Below are positions 26,212 through 34,100 of a stretch of 64,000 nt of DNA, in pieces. The stretch lies in contig CAINFC010000122.1 of NCBI GenBank assembly GCA_903847975.1, positions 32,190 to 96,189 on the forward strand, read 5' to 3'. A program made the translations under genes and the position numbers. This DNA is from an uncultured Acidobacteriota bacterium (lineage in GTDB: Bacteria; Acidobacteriota; UBA6911; CAINFC01). How positions within the stretch are numbered: position 1 is the first letter of the stretch; every line of letters starts with the position of its first letter. The notes beneath the pieces are model-generated. The model did no database searches. It worked only from the letters and a program-made list of their open reading frames with translations, and was not told the DNA's origin.

Positions 26212-27358
26212 AAACAAGTTCCAGGGCTCGAATCAGAGTGCATAAGTCCTGCCGCGTATTGTAGGCCTGGACAGATACGCGGACAAAAATCCGATCCCTG
26301 TGGCAGGTCACCGGGACTTCGATTCGAAAGGTATCAAAAAGGGATTGCTTGAGGCGTTCGGCATCCATCGGCGGAACCGGGATGGCGGTCATCTGGGCGT
26401 AGTCTTCTTCCAGGCTGATGGCACCCAGGCGCGTTCTTGCCGAAATCTCTCCGGCCGCCCAGCGGCACATCTCGTGGCATTCGTTTTGAACCCGGCCCCA
26501 GTCATGCTTTTTCTGGAATTCGATCGCCGCGGGAACCGCCAGAAAGGCAGACAAATCGCGCGTCCCTTGCCATTGCATTCTCTGCTCGAAGAGCGACGTG
26601 CCGGTATAGGCGTCAAACCCGGTGTGCCCGCCCGAACCGCTGCTGTACCCCCAGCTGATTACCAGGGCGTCAAGCATGGAGTGGTGCTCCGGTCGGGCGT
26701 GCAGGAAGGCGGCACCCTTGGGGGCGCACAGCCACTTATGGCAGTTGCCGGCATAGAAATCGGCGCCCAGCGCGTCCAGAGATACGGGGATCTGTCCGGG
26801 CGCATGAGCTCCATCGATAAAGGTCAGGATGCCGGAGCTTCGGGCCCGGCGGCAGATCTCTTCCAAAGGGAAGATCAGGGCGGTAGTCGAGGAGATATGG
26901 CTGAGGAAAATGAGCCGGGTGCGGGGTGTTACCGCGCGCCAGATGCGGTCGGAAAACTCCTGCCGGTGGAAAGGCAGGGGGATCTCCGCCCGAACGTAGC
27001 GGGCTCCTGCGCGCCGGCAGACAAATTCCCAGGCGTTATCGCAGGCGCCATATTCCTGATCGGTGGCCAGAATTTCATCCCCCTCCGCCAGGGAAAGGGA
27101 TCGCGCCACGCTGTTGACCGCCGTTGTGGCATTGGTCAGGAAGATCAGGTGTTCCGGCGAGGCTCCCAGGCGGCGGGCCAGGCAGGTCCGCGATTCTTTG
27201 AGAAGGTCGGCAGAGCGCCGTCCAAGAAACTCGACCGGATTCTTTTCCATTTCCCGCTGCAGCTGCTGATAGACACGGAAAACCTCCCGGGGGCAGGCGC
27301 CGAAGGAGCCGTGGTTCAGGAAGACAATCTCGGGATCCAAAAGAAAAAGATGCTTCAT
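26201..27358 (-). CDS. Class V aminotransferase-like PLP enzyme (isopenicillin N epimerase-like)
   Basis: A 385-aa fold-type I PLP protein. FLNHGSFGACPREV and LTNATTAVNSVARSL form the cofactor phosphate site; FIDGAHAPGQIPVSL holds the Asp-x-Ala-His that stacks on PLP; the Schiff-base Lys is in AGNCHKWLCAPKG. Closest named type is isopenicillin N epimerase (CefD), but most such proteins act on other amino acids or are cysteine desulfurase-like, so the substrate is open. It starts 9 bases after the exported TIM-barrel gene and overlaps the glycosylase gene, indicating an operon. Confidence 0.85.
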   Translation of the reverse strand: MKHLFLLDPEIVFLNHGSFGACPREVFRVYQQLQREMEKNPVEFLGRRSADLLKESRTCLARRLGASPEHLIFLTNATTAVNSVARSLSLAEGDEILATDQEYGACDNAWEFVCRRAGARYVRAEIPLPFHRQEFSDRIWRAVTPRTRLIFLSHISSTTALIFPLEEICRRARSSGILTFIDGAHAPGQIPVSLDALGADFYAGNCHKWLCAPKGAAFLHARPEHHSMLDALVISWGYSSGSGGHTGFDAYTGTSLFEQRMQWQGTRDLSAFLAVPAAIEFQKKHDWGRVQNECHEMCRWAAGEISARTRLGAISLEEDYAQMTAIPVPPMDAERLKQSLFDTFRIEVPVTCHRDRIFVRVSVQAYNTRQDLCTLIRALELVYGL

Positions 27359-27367
27359 TTTTTGGAT

Positions 27368-28333
27368 TTAGCTGCCGGCTCCCTGTGCTTCGCGAAGCAT
27401 CTCTTTGAAGCGGTCTATGTCCTTGCGGAAAAAGCCGAGCACCTGATCTTTGGGAATGGAAAGCTGTTTCTTCCCCGAATCGGCACCCCCCAGTTCGGGG
27501 TACTCAAAGTGAAGTTGAACGGGCCCGGAAAATTTGCCCTCCCGGATCATTTTCAGGTACTTACGAAGGTTGACCATTCCGTCTCCGAGCGGACACCAGC
27601 CGGGAACCCAGGTTCCCTGGGCGTTCAATTTCCACTTGAAATCCTTGATGGCCGTCCCTTTCATATAAGGCAGAAGCAATCGTGTGCTATGGATCCATCC
27701 GCCGTATCCTCCCTCCGCCACGGCATGGCCAATGTCATAATTGACGGCGACCGCATCGGCAGAAAAGTCCTTGAGAAGCAGGTAAAGATCCCACATGGAG
27801 GCTCCGACCTGACCGATTCCGGAGTGAGTGTGATACATGGCGCAAACAGAGTACTTTTGGTTCAACGAGGCCAGGTCCCGGACGCGAAGCTTGAATTCCG
27901 AGAGCTGATCCGGGAGGCTGCCGGTGTCCTTGTAGCGGAATCCTCCCCACCGGTAACGTCGAATCCCCAGGGAAGACATGGTTTTCAGGACGGCTTCTGC
28001 GTGAGGCGACGAGGCGTCCACGATGTCGGTGGTCACCATGGGAATTTTCAGCCCGGCTTTCCGGATTCTCTCTGCTGCTTTCGGCAGATCCTCCTGCACG
28101 CGCTCCGGAAGAACATGACCCCCGGCGCGAACCGTCACGTCGATCCCGTCAAAACCCAGTTCGGCGCTTCTGTCCGCGGCTTCCCCGATTTCCGCCCACT
28201 GGAAATGTTTGGAAAAAATGCAGATGGGGTTCTCCGGGGCCTGGCCCGACTGGGTGGTTGCCATGATTCCGGACGATGCAAAAAGACCGGTGGTCCCGGC
28301 GAGAAACTCTCTTCGTTCGATGTTTCGATTCAT
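27368..28333 (-). CDS. Tat-exported sugar-phosphate isomerase/epimerase-like TIM barrel
   Basis: A 321-aa protein with a twin-arginine leader (RREFLAG followed by a short hydrophobic stretch) and an AP-endonuclease-2-type TIM barrel. Barrel-strand blocks are LGFDGIDVTVRAGGHV, YHTHSGIGQVG, VNYDIGHAVAEGGYGG and LHFEYPE, whose His, Asp and Glu residues can bind a divalent metal. Family members isomerise ketoses or inositols; no substrate is evident. The ATG at 28333 follows GAGG by 9 bases, whereas the earlier ATG at 28342 has none. Confidence 0.8.
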   Translation of the reverse strand: MNRNIERREFLAGTTGLFASSGIMATTQSGQAPENPICIFSKHFQWAEIGEAADRSAELGFDGIDVTVRAGGHVLPERVQEDLPKAAERIRKAGLKIPMVTTDIVDASSPHAEAVLKTMSSLGIRRYRWGGFRYKDTGSLPDQLSEFKLRVRDLASLNQKYSVCAMYHTHSGIGQVGASMWDLYLLLKDFSADAVAVNYDIGHAVAEGGYGGWIHSTRLLLPYMKGTAIKDFKWKLNAQGTWVPGWCPLGDGMVNLRKYLKMIREGKFSGPVQLHFEYPELGGADSGKKQLSIPKDQVLGFFRKDIDRFKEMLREAQGAGS

Positions 28334-28500
28334 ATCGCGCATCCTCTATAAAACGGGTTGTGCAAAAGGGGTGTCCCTTACATGCTCTTGCATGCTAAAA
28401 TGTTAAAAAAAGCCGCTAAAATGGCCTGCATTCACCGCGGTTAATTTTAAACCAAGGGGGCAGCCTGGCAAAAATCCTTTTTGATTATGGGTCTAAATTC

Positions 28501-28529
28501 TTGACAAAATGGGTGTTTCAGGGTAGTTT
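28501..28529 (+). promoter_or_regulatory. Promoter of rpsT
   Basis: TTGACA at 28501 and TAGTTT at 28524 with a 17-base spacer; the predicted start lies about 40 bases before the rpsT ATG. Confidence 0.7.
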
Positions 28530-28574
28530 TACGACTCTTTTTAAATGTAAACGATATTTGATAAAGGGTTTTCG

Positions 28575-28853
28575 ATGCAAAGACATAAATCGGCCATGAA
28601 GGCGGCGCGCGCTGCCGTCAAGCGGAACCAGATCAATTCGGCTAATTCCACGCGGGTTCGCAAAGCGGTAAAACAGGTTCGCAAGTCGATCGAGGAAGGC
28701 AACCTGGACGCAGCTAAGACCACACTGCCCAAAATGGTTGAGGTTCTTGACCGGATGGCCCGTCGCGGGGTGGTTCATCGCAATAAGGCGGCCCGGTTAA
28801 AGAGCCGTCTCACCCGCAAATTGAATAGCAGCGCAAAGAGCGCCGCCGAATAA
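28575..28853 (+). CDS. rpsT: 30S ribosomal protein bS20
   Basis: A 92-aa, Lys/Arg/Ala-rich, all-helical protein with the S20 pattern HKSAMKAARAAVKRNQINSANSTRVRKAVKQ near the start and VVHRNKAARLKSRLTRKLN near the end. It binds 16S rRNA during early 30S assembly. AAAGGG precedes the ATG at proper spacing, and the gene has its own promoter. It is monocistronic. Confidence 0.95.
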   Translation: MQRHKSAMKAARAAVKRNQINSANSTRVRKAVKQVRKSIEEGNLDAAKTTLPKMVEVLDRMARRGVVHRNKAARLKSRLTRKLNSSAKSAAE

Positions 28854-29171
28854 TCCGAACCCGCTTCTCTGTCCTTTCCGGGAGTCAGCGCGGCGTCCTG
28901 CTGCCGGGCTTCCGGTTGGCTTCTTCCGGTCTGACCCGGATTTCTGCGAAGGTATTATTTCCGAGGAGGCGGTCATAATTCCATCTCCTTGCGACAAGCC
29001 CTTCGGCCCTTCTTCCCGCTCTTCCTTTCTTCCTGTAAGCCCAATCTTTGAGGAAGAAAAGAAGATCAGGAAGGAAGGTGAAAAGTTCGAGAAACACCCG
29101 AAAACAAACTGACAAGCGATAACCGCTTGCGAGAATTTCTTTCCTGTGCCCCGATAGGGACCTGCCCCGTG
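28854..29171. other. Intergenic region with hairpin repeats, no gene
   Basis: Space between convergent rpsT and HD-GYP genes. Most of it is taken up by the composite repeat at 29008-29126. No coding frame with a ribosome site is visible. Confidence 0.5.
29008..29126. repeat. Composite dispersed repeat (hairpin plus 19-base shared block)
   Basis: The first part (29008-29080) is a pyrimidine/purine hairpin homologous to the one at 13611-13689. The second part contains GAAACACCCGAAAACAAAC (29091-29109), which occurs identically at 51148-51166, again preceded by a GAAGGTG-A-rich stretch and followed by GACAA-CGA-CCG. Non-coding in all frames. Confidence 0.6.
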
Positions 29172-30281
29172 CTACAGGCAATCATTGCCGGGATTCGTGG
29201 CGGATTCCCTCAGGGCGATTTCGAGGAAAAGCTCCACCAAGCCGGGATCAAAGTGCGTACCGCACAGGGAGCGGATGTGTTGACAGACCTGGTCCACGGG
29301 CCAGCGGGCACGATACGGCCGATCGGAGCGAAGGGCATCCCAGACGTCCACGAGGGAAAAAATGCGCGCTGCCAGAGGGATCTGTTCCCCGCATAATCCC
29401 TGCGGGTAGCCGGTTCCATCCCATTTTTCATGATGGCAATAAGGAATGCTCAGCGCGGGGTGCAAATAGGCAATCGGAGACAACCACTCGAGGGCATAGA
29501 CCGGATGGCGGCGCATGACTCCCCATTCCTCTTCGGTCAGCGGCCCTGGTTTCAGAAGAATGCTGTCCGGAACTCCCAGCTTTCCGACATCGTGCAAGAG
29601 GGCTCCGCGGCGGATATGCTTCAGGTGCTCGCCGGCTGACTCCAAAGCCGTCGCGGCACGGGAGTTTCCACGGCCACTGTGCTGCGGAAGGCATGCGGTT
29701 ATTTTGTCCGCCGATTTTTCATGCAAGTCCAGCGCCCGGGCAACGCTCACCGTCAAACGTGTCACTCTCTGGCTGTGCCCTTCGGTTTCCTTGTCGCGCA
29801 AGTCCAGGGCATGCACCCAGCCTTCGATCGTGGCATCGTAAGTAGATTGCAACTGCAGATAGGCTTCCACCAGGCGCTGGTGCTTCTCCCGCAGTTTTCT
29901 GTAGCGGTTCAGCCGGGTGATGGTTCTCACCCGCGCCCGCAGCTCGGCACGGTCAAAGGGCTTGGTGATGAAGTCATCCGCGCCAGCCTCGATTCCCTGC
30001 ATCCGGGATTCCCGATCATCCAGCGCGGTCACCAGGACCACCGGCACTTCCGCCAGCAGCGAGTCGGCGCGGAGACGACGGCAGACCTCATAGCCGTCCA
30101 TGAAGGGCATCATCACGTCCAGCAGGACCAGATCCGGAAAGAGCGTCGCTGCCTGCTGCAAAGCCTGCATTCCGTCGCTGGCGAATTCCAGCCGGTAGCC
30201 CTGTCCGGTCAACAGCCCCTCCAGAGCCATGCGGCCCAAGGGCAAGTCATCCACGATGAGAACCAAACTGCCTTCGTCCAT
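29172..30281 (-). CDS. Response regulator with HD-GYP domain
   Basis: A 369-aa RpfG-like protein. A receiver domain (about 5-125) has acidic D11-D12, phospho-acceptor D55 in LVLLDVMMPFMDG, and the switch K in FITKPFDRAEL. A coiled linker precedes an HD-GYP domain whose HD is in LLHDVGKLG and whose GYP is in HHEKWDGTGYPQG, so it should hydrolyse cyclic di-GMP. The segment between the first His (GHSQRV) and the HD pair is about 60 residues rather than about 33, an unusual insertion of roughly 27 residues with little conservation. It faces the PilZ-kinase operon divergently. No Shine-Dalgarno is present, and the predicted promoter places the transcript start at the ATG. Confidence 0.9.
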   Translation of the reverse strand: MDEGSLVLIVDDLPLGRMALEGLLTGQGYRLEFASDGMQALQQAATLFPDLVLLDVMMPFMDGYEVCRRLRADSLLAEVPVVLVTALDDRESRMQGIEAGADDFITKPFDRAELRARVRTITRLNRYRKLREKHQRLVEAYLQLQSTYDATIEGWVHALDLRDKETEGHSQRVTRLTVSVARALDLHEKSADKITACLPQHSGRGNSRAATALESAGEHLKHIRRGALLHDVGKLGVPDSILLKPGPLTEEEWGVMRRHPVYALEWLSPIAYLHPALSIPYCHHEKWDGTGYPQGLCGEQIPLAARIFSLVDVWDALRSDRPYRARWPVDQVCQHIRSLCGTHFDPGLVELFLEIALRESATNPGNDCL

Positions 30282-30287
30282 GGAAGG

Positions 30288-30316
30288 ATTTTAGCGAAAC
30301 AGCCGCAGGTTTTCAA
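30288..30316 (-). promoter_or_regulatory. Promoter of the HD-GYP gene, probably leaderless
   Basis: Minus-strand TTGAAA and TAAAAT with a 17-base spacer. The -10 ends 7 bases before the ATG at 30281, so transcription would begin at or very near the start codon, in line with the absence of a ribosome site. Confidence 0.6.
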
Positions 30317-30379
30317 GAAACATCGAACGTGCCTTTCCGCTGGAAACCGCACTGCACAGGGAATCCGGCTGCAAAAAAG

Positions 30380-30409
30380 TTGACAGTACTATCCAACAGC
30401 ATCTAGAAT
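30380..30409 (+). promoter_or_regulatory. Promoter of the PilZ-hybrid kinase operon
   Basis: TTGACA at 30380 and TAGAAT at 30404 with an 18-base spacer, about 20 bases before the ATG at 30430. Confidence 0.7.
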
Positions 30410-30429
30410 AACCTCCAGGAGGGGGAGGG

Positions 30430-31134
30430 ATGCCGCATTCCGGGGGGAATGGCTTAGGATTCGTTATGGAAATTCGGGTTTTGCTGATCGTTCAGGACGA
30501 AAAATCCAGGGAGCTGTACCTGCAGGCAATCCAACAAGAAGGAATTCGTGTGTATGTCTCTCCGTCCTTCACCGATTTGAGCGAGGAGATCTGCAGCCAG
30601 ACATTTCATGGCATTTTCCTGGATTTCGCCACTAAGATGAAAGCCCTTCGGCGGAATAAAGGCTACATATACGGTTTACTGGAGAAATTTCCCGTCTGTC
30701 AGCTGAAGATCATCGAGGAAGAAACCGGCCGGGTAAAGTGCTTTTATCCCACCGGCGGCGACATTTCTCACCCGCTCGATTTTATCCAGAATGAGTGCTG
30801 CCGATTTATTCCTTCCCCCGTTCGCACCGAACCGCGCATGGCTGTCCACCTCAACGCTCTGATCTATGGCCATCCGGAGGATCAGAATCCGGAAAGGTCG
30901 GTCACCGTAAACCTCAGTCGAAACGGCTGTTTCCTTTTTTCCTCGCAATATCGGGAAGTGGGTTCGGATGTCTGGGTTCGTTTTCGGGATTTTCCGGATG
31001 AAACGCCGATTCAGGGCCTGATCCGCAATCGGATCCCCTGGGGCGAATTCCGCCGTATTCCCGGAATCGGCGTGGAATTCCGGAAAATCCTGCCGTCCCA
31101 GACGCAATATCTGGAGAGCCTTCTGCAGCTTTAG
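30430..31134 (+). CDS. PilZ-domain protein with receiver-like N-terminus
   Basis: A 234-aa protein. The first 120 residues (RVLLIVQDEKSRELYLQAIQ, GIFLDFATKMKAL) resemble a receiver-domain fold lacking normal phosphorylation residues. The C-terminus is a PilZ domain with the cyclic di-GMP motifs RTEPR (RxxxR) and NLSRNG ([D/N]xSxxG), so it should bind c-di-GMP. AGGAGG stands 7 nt before ATG 30430; ATG 30466 is the alternative and would remove a flexible 12-residue leader. It is followed at 24 bases by the giant kinase, with which it likely forms an operon. Confidence 0.82.
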   Translation: MPHSGGNGLGFVMEIRVLLIVQDEKSRELYLQAIQQEGIRVYVSPSFTDLSEEICSQTFHGIFLDFATKMKALRRNKGYIYGLLEKFPVCQLKIIEEETGRVKCFYPTGGDISHPLDFIQNECCRFIPSPVRTEPRMAVHLNALIYGHPEDQNPERSVTVNLSRNGCFLFSSQYREVGSDVWVRFRDFPDETPIQGLIRNRIPWGEFRRIPGIGVEFRKILPSQTQYLESLLQL

Positions 31135-31158
31135 CCTGACACCCGTCGTTCGATCCGC

Positions 31159-34100
31159 ATGAAGCAGAATCCGCGAAACTGGATTTTCAAAAATAAAAAT
31201 AAAAATCAGTTCTTTCTTTTTCTGGCCGTTCTTGCCTTCGTCAGCTGTCTGCTGATCTGGGGGACCATGGCTCTCACGGATCGGGAAATGCGGGAGGAGA
31301 TGTATCGGGGAGCCCTCCTGGTGGCCAAGGCTATGGACGTCGGGAAAATGGAACGGCTGCCCTTCGAGCCCTCCGATAAATATCTGCCGGAGTTCAAACA
31401 GATGGATCAGCTGATGCGAGATCTCAGCGGATCCCTGCACATCAGCTGGGCCCCGGCCAGCAACTACATCAGCATTTATTCCATGAAAAAAAGGGGCGGC
31501 GCGATTTTTTTTGGTCCGGAAAGCATTCTGGAAACGGATCATCGCGCCTCACCCCCCGGGACGCTGTATAAGGAACCTCCGCCGGAACTGGACGGCGTTT
31601 TCGAGCGCCGTCACACGGTGGTCATCGGCCCGTTCACCGATGAATACGGGACCTTTGTAAGCGCCTTCACGCCTCTGATCCATCCCCGCACCGGACAGCT
31701 GGTCGCGGTGATCGGCATGGACGTCATGTCCGGCGACTGGACGCGTGCCGTTCTGGAAAAGGCAGCGATTCCCATCGGCCTGGTTCTGATCCTTTTCATT
31801 GTGATCGTTACTTTCTGGATTTCCGCGTCCCGTTCTGCTGCCACCGCCAGGCCGGTTCTGCGGCGGCTTCTTCCGCCGATGATCCTGATCGTTTTCCTGC
31901 TGGTGGCCAGTGCCGCCGCCCTGCTCTGGCATCAGCAGAAACGGCAGATCGCCGGCGAGCAGAAGGGTCAGGCATCGGAGCTGGAAAACGATCTTCATTC
32001 CTGCCTCGATCAGCAGTCCCTGGGGCTGGGAGCCGCCCTGCAGGCTATTATCGCCCATCCCGACTTGCCGGGCGCGCTGCTGCGGGAGGATACGGCGGCT
32101 CTGCTCCGCCAATGGCAGGCACCGTATGAAAGAATGAGGCAGGAGAGCGGGATTACGCACTTCTGCCTGCTCGACGGACGCCGTTCCTGCATCCTGCGTC
32201 TGCACCACCCTGCCCGGAGAGGCGACCGGGTGGATAGCTTTACAGCCCGCGAAGCGGAACGAACGGGCCAGAAGGCCTCGGGCCTGGAATTAGGCCCCTG
32301 GGGCAACCTGATCCTCCGGGTCGTGCAGCCAGTCTTTCTGGACGGCAAAGTGGCGGGCTTTGTCGAGCTGGGCAAAGAGGTCGAAGAGGTTCTGGAAAGC
32401 CTGCACAACCGGTCCGGGAATCATTTGATGATCCTGATCCGCAAAGAGCTCCTGAATCGGGAAAAGTGGGAAGAGGGTATGCGCTCCCTCGACAGGAAAG
32501 CCGACTGGAACTACATGCCGGACCAGGTGGTGGACTACGCTTCGGAGGAGCGGCTGCCCGCGACCTACGCTTCGTGGCTGAAAGATCTGCAAGCCGGTTC
32601 CGGCCAAAGAGACGGGGAGCTTGTTTTCGCCGGAACGGACTGGTGGGTATCCGTCACCACCTTGAAAGTCGCATCCGGCGCGGAAGTGGGCCGCCTGATT
32701 GTATTCCGGGACATCTCCGCCACCAAGGCTGCCTTTTTTCACCTTCTGGTGCTCGGCGGGACGATCGGCACAATTCTGCATGTGATCCTGTTCAGTTTCA
32801 TTTATGTACTGCTCCGCCGCACGGACGCCGGAATCCTGGCGCAACAGACCCATCTTCGGGAGAGCGAAGCGCGGCTCGTCCAGATGGCCGAGCACAGCCG
32901 GATCGTAATTTGGGAAGTGGATGCCAACGGGTTGTTTACTTATGTCAGCCAGGTATCAGAGATGGTGCTGGGTTACAAGCCGGAGGAACTGGTCGGGCAT
33001 TTTCACTTTTACGATCTGCATTTGCCCGGCGAGCGTGAGGCCGCAAAAAGTTATGCCTTCGAGATCATCCGCCAGAAAGGGACCCTGAGCAACTGGGTCA
33101 AGTGCGTGGCTGCCAGGAGCGGCCGGAAAGTATGGATATCCACGAACGGCCTGCCCATCCTTCATGCGGACGGTACCCTGCTGGGCTACCGCGGGAGTGA
33201 TACCGATATTACGGAAAGGAAAATGCAGGAAGAGGCCGACCAGAGAAAGGCGGCCCGGCGGAACCGGGAAGTCGAAGTGGTGTCCCGGCTTGCCGCCTCC
33301 AACAAACTGGCCCAGGGTCTGCTGGAAGAATTGTGCCGCGAAATGACCGAGGCCGGCTCCTTTGCACTGGATGTTTCCCGCGTCGGCGTATGGTTGTTTG
33401 AAAACAATGGAAGCCGGCTGGTCAGCCTGGACAGCTACGAGGCAATCCAGGGCCTTCACTCTTCGGGTGCCGTCCTGGAGGAGCACGAATTCCGGAACGA
33501 GCTGGAGGCGCTTCGCAATTCCAAGTACGTCGACGCCCACGACGCCATGACAGATCCGCGAACCGCAGGATATGTGGACGGATATCTCAAGCATTACCGG
33601 ATTGCTTCCATGCTGGACGCCGTCATCCGCTACGGCGGCGAACCGCTGGGGGCTCTCTGCTTTGAGCAGGTCGGAGATCCTCACCATTGGGAGGAAGACG
33701 AGATTTCGTTTGCCTGCCAGCTGGCGGACCAGGTTGCCCTGACCATTTCCAACCGCGATCGCAAAAAGGCCGAACAGGCGCTGCGACAGGAGAGGCAGCG
33801 TCTCGGCGCCATCATCGAAGGAACCAATGCCGGGACCTGGGAGTGGAACGTACAGAGCGGCGAAGCGATTTTTAACGATCGATGGGTGGAGATGACCGGC
33901 TTTTCGCGGGAGGAGCTCGCGCCCGTTTCCATTGAAACCTGGCGGCGGCTCGTCCATCCGGAGGATCGGGAGGTCAGCCGAGCCCTGCTGGAAAAACATT
34001 TCCGAAGCCAGCTGGATTATTACGAGTGTGAAACCAGGATTTGCCATAAAAGCGGGTCCTGGATCTGGGTTCTGGACCGGGGTAAGGTAGCGACGTGGAC

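Noticed and set aside
26300..28351. Long plus-strand open frame (683 codons)
   Set aside because: It runs antisense through the aminotransferase and TIM-barrel genes, has no ribosome site, and its translation is low-complexity and without family character.
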